In this document: positions 41,822 through 52,615 of the stretch, piece by piece
Layout: every line of letters begins with the position of its first letter
How positions within the stretch are numbered: the stretch's first letter is position 1
Assembly: GCA_018398805.1 (NCBI GenBank)
Contig: JAGFBZ010000169.1
Location: forward strand, 444,501-508,500
DNA: 64,000 nucleotides
Source of the DNA: Hirundichthys speculiger
Lineage: Eukaryota; Chordata; Actinopteri; Beloniformes; Exocoetidae
Direction: 5' to 3'
Notes under the pieces: model-generated
The model's input: only the letters and a program-made list of their open reading frames with translations
What the model was told of the DNA's origin: nothing
Databases searched by the model: none
Program-made: the position numbers and the translations under genes

Positions 41822-42016
41822 GTACTACACATACAGGCCAGTATGCAGTATGTACTGCAGTATGTACTGCATACTGGTACATTACAGTACTGCAGTATGT
41901 GCTGTACCAGTAAACAGTACATACTGCAATACAAACTGCAGTATGTACTGTTTACTGGTACAGTACATACTGCAGTATGTACTGTACCGGTATGCAGTAC
42001 ATACTGCAGTATGTAC
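41822..42016. repeat. Palindromic AGTATGTACTGC repeat cluster
   Basis: Repeated GCAGTATGTACTGC, itself a near-palindrome, arranged in direct and inverted order (CAGTATGTACTGCAGTATGT, ACTGCATACTGGTAC, GTACAGTACATACTGCAG). The roughly 195-bp block can fold into several alternative hairpins or a cruciform. Confidence 0.85.
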
Positions 42017-42357
42017 TAGGGATCGACTGATATGGATTTTTTAGGGCTGATGCCGACTCCCATTTTTTTCCATCACTCTTATCACTCTTAGCCGATGACT
42101 GATTATGGACTGCCGATTTTCTTGGGCTGATATACGTGTATTTTATATATAATTATCCCTTAATTATAATTATATAATTATCAAATATTACAGGTCTCAA
42201 GTTTAAATAAACATTTATTGAAAAGTAGAAATTTAACAATTCAACAACTTTAACTTCAACTTTACCACACATACTTTCAAATAAAAAAGTGTTAACGCGT
42301 CTGTATGTGCTGCAGGGTCTTCTGGCAACACAGAGTATATATATATTTATACATATA
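42017..42357 (+). mobile_element. hAT-like fragment 'TAGGGATCGACTGATATGG'
   Basis: A hAT-type left end, TAGGGATCGACTGATATGGA, begins directly after the palindrome cluster. Following sequence (GCCGATGACTGATTATGG, GGCTGATATACG) fits the fish 'GATCGACTGATA' family. The right part is replaced by the MITE at 42358. AT-rich, non-coding. Confidence 0.5.
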
Positions 42358-43348
42358 TATTTCTGGTGTTGGTGAAATCTAAGCAAAAGCAGAGTTAATT
42401 CCACTCTGAATAGAGTCAAATCCCTTATATGTAACTCTAAGTTTACAAATAGTTGGAGTCAAAACAAAATGTCTTCAGATCAAATATGTAAGTGTCATTG
42501 TAGTAACATCAACTCTGAACTATTTAACTCTTAATTCCAAATGTGGATGTGACACTTAAAGTGTAAATCAGGCCCCGCCCCCACCGTGCTACACAGCAAA
42601 AGGAGCTAAATGCCGACTGAGGAGCCTCTCGTTCAGCTGTGCGTTCCACCGTGGTTTTATGTCGACATTGTTGCGATAAGTAAAATGAGCTAACTTTATG
42701 TTCGCGTTAGGTTTTGATATTTATATTACCCCTCTGGCACCTGGTCTGTCTTCAATGGCGAGACACTCACGGTAAAGTTATGTCACCACATTAGCCGCGC
42801 TAAGCAGTGATGATTTTAGTTCGTCATTTGGTTCACTAAAACTTGTAATTTGATGGTAAAGACTGTATCTGCTATGGTAAAAAAATTTTAGACCGTATTT
42901 TTGTTGCATTGTTAACTCGGCTAAGCAAGCTAACGCTGAATAAGCAGTGTATCAGTTGTGGGCTGTTAGCATTATATTAGTGTTAACATTAAGTTAGCTA
43001 ACGACAAATTGTGTCCGATAAAGTGATTTAAATGTTAATTTGTGGTGCATGTTTGAAATAAATGAGTTTCAACTAAACATGATAGCAAACCTAGTATTTT
43101 TTTTTAGTAATTCAGAAGAGCTAATTTTACACCTTACAGTGTTAAAATGACTGTAACACTTGTATAGTTAACATGTATGTTAAATTTTAACTCCAAAAAG
43201 AGTCAATAATTACACTAAGTTAGTGTTAAAGTACTAACTCTCCAGAAAGAGTTAAATTAACTCTTTGTGCTGTGGACCCATACAGACACTTCAAAAGTGT
43301 TGAAATCAAATCTGAGAGTGTTAATTTGAGTTTGCTGATTTTGCTGTG
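42358..43348. mobile_element. TA-flanked MITE 'CACAGCAAA', copy 2
   Basis: Closely matches 35527-36680 from ATTTCTGGTGTT to GATTTTGCTGTG|TA. The left terminus is missing. One internal block present in copy 1 (about 36370-36510) is absent here. Confidence 0.8.
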
Positions 43349-44582
43349 TATAAAGTTTCGGTTTGACATGGAGCAACTTCCCCCAACTGTCCTGTTTGAA
43401 GTTGATCAGTAACATTAGAGTTCTTTTAACTAACGTATCCATCTCTGTTGACACACACTACACACCACCGGTGGAAGGAACCTCCCGCTGAGCCGGATCC
43501 AGCGCCGAACTGTCCGCTACGCTAGCTTGAGCCTCTATTTGAAGAGCAGGACATGAAAGCAGCGGCAGACCCTCCACGTGGGCTCGTATCGGATCTTAAT
43601 TAAAAAGCCTTGCATATTATTTTCCGTAACAAAGGAAAATTTGGGGGTTCATTTAAATCCAATTAGGCCTGCGTTGATGCCTCGGGAGATGAGGGAGTAA
43701 TTGCTGTTTGAACACGAAGGTCTTTGTTCTGGTCTCCAGTAGAAAGATAAAGGCAATAAGCTCACAATGTGGAGCGAGCGGAGACGGGACGAGGCTGCGA
43801 GCTCACGACGAGAGGACGCCAACACGCCGGGACCTCGTAACGAGACAATTAGCGGCGGGGAAATTGCTCCTTGTTTTGTGTTGATTGAACCCGGAGTGCT
43901 GCGGGTGGGCCTGAAAAGTTCGGCGGAGTTAATTGCTTCAGTCATATTGCCTCGCACCTCACGCGGCGAGCCTCGCCATAATCAAAGCGCAATCTGTTAG
44001 GGTTTGATTTCAAAAGCTGAGACGGACTACATGTTTTTATCATCTGTCTTTCCCTCACACGCTCACCCACTCGATGACGAGTTTAACCGCCACGTGGTGG
44101 GAAAGACGGCGCGACCAGGACGAGCCGCCACCATCGAGACACCACGCCATCGCCTGAATTAAGCGCCACGAGCTCCAGATAAAAATACCTCCGTGTGCGT
44201 CCCTGAAAACTGGGGAAGTGGATATGAAATTGAATATTTCCTTCGCCCTGGGTCCTCAAACGCATGATCCACCATCATTTCTTGGCGTCGCTCCGTCCTC
44301 CCTCCCGCTGCAGGACATGAGGCTCGCTGGATCGACACGAACTGAGCACAAAACTCAGATTTCATGTCGTGTCGGTTCATAAAAGCAGCTAAACTCTATA
44401 GCCGCGTTCATTTCAGAGCTTCTGAACTGTCACAAGTGCTTTCTGGCAATGAACACATTAAAGGTGGGGTAGGTAATAATTTCAAGAATGATTATGATGA
44501 GGCAGCACTGCCTGTTTTCCCTGCTCTCTCCTCGATGGACTCCTGGAGTCCTTTTGTCTTTTGGCAGACGGGCAACCTGAAG
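43349..44582. other. Unique stretch with strong candidate enhancer (43560-44030)
   Basis: About 470 bp of non-repetitive DNA with CTTAATTAAAAAGC, AACAAAGG, CCAATTAGGCC, TCTTTGTTCTGG, GACAATTAGC, CCTTGTTTTG, GTTAATTGC and ATAATCAAAGCGC. These are dense homeodomain, SOX and LEF/TCF-like sites with no transposon trace. It lies about 24 kb upstream of pou3f3. No gene is supported. Confidence 0.35.
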
Positions 44583-45499
44583 TAGAGTTCTTCGGAACAA
44601 CCCGACAACCCGAGGTTCCGACCTGAATCGGTCTCGGGTCCATTCAAAAGACGTGACTCCAGGTTCTGGTCTGAATCGGTTACAGTTAGTCTCGGGTCCG
44701 GTCGGTGCTCTCTGACAGGCTGGGTCCACGTTTACTCCAGAGAGGTAAAGATATTAGCGGTGGCAGCTAATGTCAGGACTCGGGGCAGTTTAATTAATTA
44801 TTTATTAACGTGGCGTGTTTGTCATGAAACAATCGTGTTGCCGTAGCGTGTTATTAGCGTGTTATTAGCGTGTTATTAGCGGTTTGCCCGGCAGCGGTAA
44901 AGCACAACGGATCACCAACATGACAACGCTGGATGAGAGAACATGTTCACGACACGTCCTGACCGGTGTAGCTATTAGCGTTAGCAGTTGCTACCAATAG
45001 CATCTGTATCCACAAAGAAAATAACGACGCGGATTTATTGTTGTTTACGTCACGTAGCCTATGTAGCAACTGAACCGGTAGAAGAAGACGACTTTAGGGA
45101 AGAAAATCAAGTTTTATTCAACGCTAGACAACTTTAACAGGAGCAACTATGGGCTGGATTGTCTCTGTTCTATTCAGGTAACTCGGTTCGGTTCGTGGTC
45201 GCAAAATTAAAGACTCGGATTGAGTTGGTTCCGGGTCCAAATATTCCGGGTCCATTCGGGTTTGGACTCCCGGACTTATGATAATAGCTCGGATCGAGTT
45301 GGTTCCGGGTCCAAATATTCCGGGTCCATTCGGGTTTGGACTCCCGGACTTATGATAATAGCTCGGATCGGTCCATTCGGGTTTGGACTTATGATAATTC
45401 GGGTCGGGTCGAATCTTGGGTCGAGTCGGTTTCGGGTCGGGTCGGTTTCACGGGTGTTCCAGGTTCGGGTCCATGAAAGTGGACCCGTGAAGACCTCTA
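44583..45499. mobile_element. hAT-like element 'TAGAGNTCTTC...GGGTCC'
   Basis: 917 bp, TAGAGTTCTTCGGAACAACC to (reverse complement) TAGAGGTCTTCACGGGTCCA, flanked by ACCTGAAG (44575-44582) and ACCTGACG (45500-45507), 7/8. The terminal CGGGTC motif has spread inward: 45225-45375 is a direct duplication of a roughly 74-bp block containing GGTTCCGGGTCCAAATATTC. A 14-bp triplet (GCGTGTTATTA) is at 44846-44880. Confidence 0.8.
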
Positions 45500-45507
45500 A
45501 CCTGACG

Positions 45508-45992
45508 GAGCTGCTGGAGCACCCGACGGTCGTTACCCATCAACCCTGTCGCTTTGAAAGTCTCCACTTCAATCTGAGCTAAAACATTTCCCACAAACCC
45601 GCGGGGCTGAAACATCCAATGTTCCTCCCAACACAAAAACATCTTTTATTTATTCACAAAACATATTCAACAGTTATAAAACAGTTATAAAGCACAGACA
45701 GGGAGGATAATATTGAAACTGATGGATATGAACCAATCAAGAACACTTATTTAAAGGTGTTGTTGGAAAAAGAATTGAGTTAAGAATTGAATTCGGTTCA
45801 CAGATGTAAAAGCATCTAAGGTTTCCTCAACTTCCAATTTAGACACGTTAGGTTTAGTAAACCCTGAACTGGGATCGCTAAACTGACCCACTTTCCTGTC
45901 TCTCTCCACTGTAAATAAAGGCCACTAGAGCCACAAAATCTTTAAAAATAAAAGATCTTGACGTTTCACTTAACGTCTTTCAGCCTCTAACA
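45508..45992. other. Unassigned intergenic stretch
   Basis: AT-rich unique DNA; no feature supported. Confidence 0.3.
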
Positions 45993-46650
45993 CAGTGGTT
46001 CTCAACTGGTGGGTCACGACCCAAAAGTGGGTCGCAGACCCGTTTTCAGTGGGTCGTGGGTCTTTACCTGGGGAAGGAAATGCTAATAAAAATGAAAATA
46101 AAAAGTGTAATTCATACTCCTTAACAGTAGATGGCGATAATGTCCTGTAATGTGAGTTGACACCCGCCAGTTCACACCATAGAAGAAGACCTGCAGAGTT
46201 TGTTTCCATATGTTGAGCAGGTGAAACACAGATACAACCAAGAATATATGAGATATGGATTTTCTTATATTGAAGACAAAGGTCAGTGATGGTTATTCAG
46301 ATAAAACTATATATGTAGAGTTCTTTTTGAAACTACTGCTCAGTGGTTGAACTGTTTTATTTCATGTTTGTTCATGTTGAGTCTGTTAAAAAAGGCTGAA
46401 GTTACTGAAGTGAAGAGTTTTGGATTTAATTAAAATGCAGCTAATTGAGCATCAAAGGGAATATTTCCCACTTTTGGTTCACCAATAAACGTATTTTTTT
46501 GTGTTGGCATTCCGTGATATTCTATTCTACTATCTCCGATTAAAACTGCACGATCTTTTCATTCAATAAATTAGAGAAGTTGGAACTTTTCCTTGATTTG
46601 GGTCACTCTGGTCATTAAGGGTGATGGTGGGTCCTGAAACCGGACCAGAA
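45993..46650 (+). mobile_element. hAT MITE 'CAGTGGTTCTCA', copy 2 (right end truncated)
   Basis: Starts CAGTGGTTCTCAACTGGTGG and follows copy 1 (32131-32713) to CCTGAAACCGGACCAG, where the last roughly 15 bp are lost. It contains about 70 bp absent from copy 1 near its left end, including CAGTAGATGGCGATA. Confidence 0.85.
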
Positions 46651-47303
46651 CAGATTCTTACACTTGCTGAAAACCTTCCTTCCGAGTATAAAAAGTCTTT
46701 TCCCGTTTTAAGCTGCCGCCTCTCCTGACAGCAGCTCGGGTCGTTGGTCTCGGGGAAACGGCAGCAGAACCACCAGGGAGCTGTTCAGGTCACATCTGCT
46801 GGGGTCAGAGGTCACATGATGAAGGCTAAAGGCCAGTTTTCTGGCTTTCGACCAAGGTCACGGCGGCAGAGGTCGGCGTCTTAGTTTGGCCCTCATCCTG
46901 CCTTTGGCCTTGAGCAGATCAATAACCAGCAGATCCGCTGTTCTCCTCGGTCAAACGATCAATGAGACATTTCCATTCAGCCCAGTCACTACGCCCAGAC
47001 ATCCCAGTGTCCCGCCTCCACTATCTGTTGCTTTAGGTTGTTTCACAGCAGCTCTCAGTTCATTCCTGCTCTTTTCCTTTTCTCATTTTTCAGGCGTCAG
47101 ATCATCATTTCTTCATTTGTGGAGAGCTGAGTTTTGGTTTGGCTGCCCGCCTCGAGATAAAGATTGGCTCGTGATGTTGTGGCGCTCCTCGTCTTTGATG
47201 TCTGTCAGCGAGCCAGAGCCTCGGCGGGAAACACGCCTCAGATAGGAGCTCAGGTAAACTGTTTTTCCTTATTGTAACGGAGCTGAAGGGAAAAAACAAC
47301 AAC
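46651..47303. other. Unassigned intergenic stretch
   Basis: Unique DNA with short frames on both strands and no recognisable domain. Confidence 0.3.
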
Positions 47304-47311
47304 CATAGAAC

Positions 47312-49412
47312 CATGGGCGTAACCACGCATTCTTTGAGGGGGTTGTGTCCCCCCCAATATTATGTGTAAATATGTTAAATATTTCCTCCTTTTATGAAAC
47401 CTGGGTCAACAGTCCGTCTCTTGTTATTTACGAATATTTACCGATCAATTTATCTCCATTTATAAGGAACACTAAAGTGTGTGACCACCCCCTCTATGGA
47501 AGTATTTCTGTGCCATCTGAGTTTGAATATGAATTTTTAAGATTGAAATTTTTCAGCATCAAAATCAGACTTTGAATTTTAAAAAAAAATAAGAGTTCTA
47601 GCACTGAATTTTTTTTGCCTCTGAATTTTATTTTGTTAAAATAAATTCAGTGTTAAAAAAAATTGTTGTCTTAAAATATTCAGTTTTTCAAAATTCAACA
47701 GCCCAAAAAAATTCAGTGTAAAAAAAAAAATCAACATCTCAAAAAAATTCAGTGTAAAAAAATTCAATTTCTAAAAAAAAAAATCAGTGTAAATATTCAA
47801 CCTCGAAAAATTCAGTGTAAAAAAATTCAACCTCAAAAAATTCAGTGTAAAAAGAACCAGACTCAACATCCGGGTCACCAGGGAGAAGCAATCGATCCCT
47901 GTCTCAATTCAGCCAACGTCCAGTAAACAGTAAACAGACTCACCGCAGCACCATCACCTGAGTTTGCTGCCATGGCCGACTGGTCCGTCTTACTATCTGG
48001 GTGGGTGTCACATGACCAATGGAGCGTAACGTGATTGGCTGGACGTTGGCTGAATTGAGACAGGGATCGATTGCTTCTCCCTGGTGACCCGGATGTTGAG
48101 TCTGGTTCTTTTTACACTGAATTTTTTGAGGTTGAATTTTTTTACGCTGAATTTTTTTGAGATGTTGATTTTTTTTTTACACTGAATTTTTTGAGGCTGA
48201 ATTTTTTTACACTGATTTTTTTTTTTAGAAATTGAATTTTTTTACACTGAATTTTTTTGAGATGTTGATTTTTTTTTTTTACACTGAATTTTTTGGGGTG
48301 TTGAATTTCTTTGCGTGTTTTTAAGACAACAATTTTTTTTAACACTGAATTTATTTTAACAAAATAAAATTCAGAGGCAAAAAAAATTCAGTGCTAGAAC
48401 TCTTATTTTTTTTTAAAATTCAAAGTCTGATTTTGATGCTGAAAAATTTCAATCTTAAAAATTCATATTCAAACTCAGGTGGCATAGAAATACTTCCATA
48501 CCCCTCCCAGTTGTACACTTGGTTGCGCCCATTTAACGGCTCTCGGTTTGAATCGGCTCCGACAGACGAAACAATAGAGAGGTTGAATGTGAAAGAAAGG
48601 AGGGAGCAATGTCTTTACCCAAAAAGCAGAAAAAACAGGACATACAAAGTTTTTTCAGACAGTAAGCAACTAGATAGCTTAGAAATATTTAACTTGTTAA
48701 AAAGGGCTCAGTTTGTTAGTTGAGCTAGCTAGCTTAAAGTGAAAAGAGACTGTATCATATGATATGATGTGTCTTCCGTGTGCTGCTGTTTTCTCTCTCC
48801 GTGTGTCGTGTGTATGTGTGTGTGTAACGCTAGTAATACAAGCAGAATATTCAACGTATCAAATTAAAAAGATCCTCAGGGTCAGTTATTCTTCATACGT
48901 ACAATAATAATATCTGGTCATAATGCAGGCAGCACAGAGAGACAGGGAGAGGGATTGTGTAAGGACAGGCCACACTATTTCTTTTTTTAATGTCAAATGA
49001 ATAAATCTATATATATTCAATTAACATCAATATTTTACATTTAATTCCTTGTACAAATCTATGATTTCATTCACATTAAACGTTTCAGTGTAAATGTGCA
49101 GACATTCATTTTGAGACAAATCAACAAAATACAAATTAACTTGGAATTAAAAGTCCATCGTGTGCTATGGACTTTTTGTCGTTCCAATCACAATATTTAC
49201 ATCAACATGTTTTAGGCATGTAATTTTTCCCCGCTGGAAGCTATCCTATTCGCTACTATCTCAGAGAAATTGCAGACTATTCCTTTAAATGTGATTTCAG
49301 ATGGTCAATGAATAAAAATCACAGAACTGTGGGAAATGCACCTTTAAAAAAAATTCTGGGGGAGGGCTCTCATTTGGACCCCCCCAATGTCTATACCATG
49401 GTTACGCCCTTG
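47312..49412 (+). mobile_element. hAT-like element 'CATGGGCGTAACC' with TTF-type first exon
   Basis: 2101 bp with ends CATGGGCGTAACCACGCATT and (reverse complement) CAAGGGCGTAACCATGGTAT, and a perfect 8-bp duplication CATAGAAC (47304-47311 and 49413-49420). At 48609 an ATG opens Met-Ser-Leu-Pro-Lys-Lys-Gln-Lys-Lys-Gln-Asp-Ile-Gln-Ser-Phe-Phe, the short start of TTF/ZMYM-type hAT transposases, followed by a strong donor A|GTAAGC at about 48661. The rest of the transposase is absent. It hosts a large foldback (47495-48500). Confidence 0.85.
47495..48500. mobile_element. Foldback element with about 440-bp inverted arms
   Basis: The left arm from TATGGAAGTATTTCTG and the right arm ending CAGAAATACTTCCATA-like sequence (…AGAAATACTTCCATA) are reverse complements over about 47495-47930 and 48045-48500, around a roughly 115-bp centre. 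The flanking CCCCTC (47489-47494 and 48501-48506) looks like a 6-bp target duplication. The arms consist largely of AAAAAATTCAGTGTAAAAAA tandem blocks. It sits inside the hAT 47312-49412. Confidence 0.85.
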
Positions 49413-49420
49413 CATAGAAC

Positions 49421-50486
49421 CACCTCTGAAATATGGCCGACGTCAAGTGGACGACTGCTCCAGTCGGCCTTTTTGCTGTCACGGTTTTGTTTCACCGCTC
49501 ATGAACGGTGCTACCTGTGGTCCAGAACCTCCTCTCTCTCACCTGTCAGGTGTTCCCCGTTATCTAAAGAAACGTTCACGCTGCAAAATGTTTGGTCTGA
49601 TTTTCACATTTCCCACAAATTTCCGACTCCAGCAGCCGATCCGTGACATGCACGATCTGTGGAGGACGCGTCAGGACTGCAGGCGGGCCGGTCCGGTCCG
49701 GTGGGCGGGCCGGTCCGGTAGGTGGGCCGGTCCGGTGGGCGGGCCGGTCCAGAAGGCGGGCCGGTCCGGTAGCCGTAAACCCGCCATGCGTTTGCAGAAT
49801 CTGGCTCTGGGTGCACGGATGTCCCTGGAATAGCTTTCACCTAGAAGGCAGCGATAAGTTGCTCTAAAATCAGCATCACCGAAGTAAAACCATACAGTTA
49901 ATTTTCATCATGTATCTGATCTGGACCTGGTGCTTCAGAACGCTGAGAAGCTGGTAAATATGAGACGTTTTTATTGTTGGATTTTAAGTGGCTTTCGTAA
50001 AAAAGGAACCCTGAGCTGTTGCGTTTGAAAACAGCTTTCCAAAGCAATTATTTGCTCAAGTGAGTCCATTAAATACTGATAGACGACGGTTTTTGATGCA
50101 GTGCTCGGAGATGCACGAGTGTCTAACAGACCGAAGATTTGTCAAATTTCTGTCAGTGTTGCTGAGTATCACTTAAGCACTGAATTGCATAAAGTGCGGC
50201 GGCGCTATGAATGTTGGGTATGAATGTGTTTGCAGTATAAACTGTGAGGACGGTTGCTGATGTGCTGAATAATGTTTTATGTGGTTCTGAGATTCGAAAC
50301 ACTTTTCATCTAAAATAGCACCTGTATCTGTTCAGCCATGTTTACAAACGGGGGCGGTTTTTGCTATGGGCGATGTGGGCGAAAAAAATTGCTAGTTTTC
50401 TAGACTAATACCGCTCATTTCCACGTCAAGTTAGCGCTGAGGCGCCGCTACTATCATGTCCAGTTGCTGCTGAGAGTAATGTATTT
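49421..50486. other. Intergenic stretch with short GC repeat and candidate enhancer
   Basis: 49683-49772 has four to five imperfect copies of GGGCGGGCCGGTCCGGT. 49960-50120 is non-repetitive with CTTTCCAAAGCAATTATTTG and CCATTAAATACTGATAGACG, enhancer-like in texture. 50345-50480 (GGGGGCGGTTTTTGCTATGG) may be the end of another transposon. No gene is supported. Confidence 0.3.
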
Positions 50487-51334
50487 ACCTTTTCGGGCCA
50501 GCCCCCCCGGAAGTACCCCGTCCACCATTGCTGGGTTGTGCTACAGAGGGACACTTTCACCGGCTCGCAGATTAACCAGTGTTTTTCTCTTTCTACAAAT
50601 ATATATTTTTATAATGTCGAGTCGGTCGAGTGGGAATACATGTTCCGCCATAAACTGTGCCAACAATGGCGTGAAAATCCAACAATGGAAGAAGAAAGTA
50701 TGTGAAATACACAAGCCTTTACTGCACGAAGACTGCCTTGTTTGCAGAACAAGAAGTTAGGAAGACGTGGGTGAAAAATATCAACAGAAAGGACTTTGTT
50801 CCAAATGAATACAGCCGGGTGAGTTTTCGTTAACATTCAATCTCGTACTACTCATAGTCTCGCTGAGAGTCCCGGACGATTCTGGCCGAAAGAACAGCAG
50901 TATGAGGCTACTGTAGCCCTCGGCGCTAGCACAAGCCTATAAATCAATGAATCAATGAATGAATGATAAAATAAATTAAATATAACATTAACACATAGCC
51001 TAATTTACCGCTAGCGTTAACGTTACAGTAGCATAATCTTTATGGTTTGTTGACGTTAGTTATAGCCAGCGTTGCAGCGTTCCACAGTTTTTAGTGTTTG
51101 ATTATGGGAATAGATCATGCTATTTCCATAACCAATCATTAAAAACAGCGATAAACTACCTTCATCTGTAACTGGAGGCCACTGCCTAACATCATCAATC
51201 CAAGACATGTCTGCGTTATCAGTAACAGATGCTCCACGCTGCTGTGTTTGGGTTAGTTGGTGGAGCACCACACACTCCAGTTATGGCGGGGCCACTAGGG
51301 GGCGCACGTCCACAATTTTTAAGTCGAAAAGGTC
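50487..51334. mobile_element. Internally deleted THAP/YqaJ-type element, copy 2 (inverted)
   Basis: 848 bp, ACCTTTTCGGGCCAGCCCCC to TTTTTAAGTCGAAAAGGTC, reverse of 7514-8370. The THAP-like exon is on the plus strand from 50614 (Met-Ser-Ser-Arg-Ser-Ser-Gly-Asn-Thr-Cys-x4-Cys...Trp-Lys-Lys-Lys-Val-Cys-Glu-Ile-His) and ends at 50760. The WIDDVRQWPPV-type exon is on the minus strand near 51200. Both small frames are as intact as in copy 1 despite separation by 43 kb, so the deleted form was probably mobile as such. The flanking TA seen at copy 1 is not clear here. Confidence 0.7.
51292..51305 (+). promoter_or_regulatory. CTCF-consensus-like motif inside the THAP element, copy 2
   Basis: CCACTAGGGGGCGC, identical to the motif at 7543-7556 and in the opposite orientation because the element is inverted. 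Confidence 0.5.
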
Positions 51335-52387
51335 AATACAGAGTTACAGAGGTTGTGAGCAGGTTGAGTCTCACTCTCAGGGGAAAAGCAAGGAGGGGGC
51401 GGGGCATAGACTGACCTCTCATGAACCCAGGCCACACAACACAAACTGCTACTTCCAAACAAACTGTATTTCATTCATGAAATTAACATAGATATTATTA
51501 AATTTATTGGGTTATGACATAACCCAATAAATATCTATGTAAAATGTAAAAAAAAAAAAAAAAAACAGGAATCTGTGGCTGCATCAACTTGTATTTGTTT
51601 ACATCATGTCAATCTTGACTCTGGATTATTGACGGACGGAAAAGGTGATGATGTCGAGTCGAGTCAAGGGTGCTGCATCATGGACAACACGACCAAAAAA
51701 CCATCAGGTTCCCAGTTCATGTAGCATGTAATGAAACAGTAGCCTATACGCTATGTATTATCCTCTTGCTAATATATTGCTACTTAGCCACAGAAGACGA
51801 CTGTATTTGTTTTTTAGCTTTGCTGAACTAGCAGCTAGCTTTTTACCAGTAGGCTAGTTTGTGTTTACAACACAAGTGCAAGTTCACACAGATTTATTAG
51901 TCTGGGAATTTGATAAACAATCGTACACACTGACTGGAATTTTTAATGCTATACGTGGGTCTATGCTAACTTAAATAACATTCATGTCAATATACACTGA
52001 CATGACGTTTTGTAAGCTTTATGTGATATACCGTAGCTTTTTGAATAATTTGTAGTGTTATGCTTAGTTAATGGGATGTTAACAAATGATAATAATTTGT
52101 GCATTATTATGTTGCAGTCCAGAATTTTTTTCTGACAGAATTGTTAATATTGCTACCTGAGTTGCTACCTGAACTGTAAAGTTCACAGATTTTTATCGTT
52201 CTCCATGTCTGTTTTAGCTTTTCCTTAAGTTTACCTGCATATTATCTTCTGGTTCTGCAGCAGCCAGTAACAGAATTTTCAAAACAAAAGCATGTGAGCA
52301 ACATGCGTTAACGCGCGATAAAAAAAATGTCGGCATTAATAAATGAATGCGTTAGCGTGATAATAAGGCGTTAACTTGCCCAGCCCT
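51335..52387. mobile_element. Probable hAT remnant ending '...AACTTGCCCAGCCCTT'
   Basis: 52310-52387 (GCGTTAACGCGCGATAAAA, GCGTTAGCGTGATAATAAGG, CGTTAACTTGCCCAGCCCTT) is, in reverse, the usual TAGGGCTGGGCAAGTTAACGC end of a fish hAT. The left limit cannot be set; 51500-52300 is AT-rich and non-coding, with an A18 run at 51549. Confidence 0.4.
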
Positions 52388-52414
52388 TCATATAACCAAC
52401 TAGATCAGTGGTTA

Positions 52415-52615
52415 ACCCTAACCCCCAGGTCCAGGTCCAGGTCCAGGTCCAGGTCCTCGTCTTAGATGTCTCTCTGCTTCAACACACCTGACTGAGTTGA
52501 ACGGCTCATTAACAGACTTGTGAAGGCCGCGATGACAAGCTGATCCGTGCATGTGAATCCAGAGCATTAGAGCTGAGAAACTTCTAGAACGTGGAGGGCA
52601 GCGGCCCTAAATGGC
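52415..52615. repeat. Dispersed repeat 'CTTCAACACACCTGA', diverged copy
   Basis: CTTCAACACACCTGACTGAG, GATGACAAGCTGATC and GAGGGCAGCGGCCCT follow the order of 37175-37372. It is preceded by a (GGTCCA)n hexamer run at 52428-52454. Confidence 0.55.

Noticed and set aside
40961..42019. Long plus-strand frame of Leu-Thr-Leu-Asp repeats, and the matching minus-strand frame
   Set aside because: The frame exists only because the 12-bp tandem unit is divisible by three; no start context, domain or non-repeat coding sequence supports a gene.
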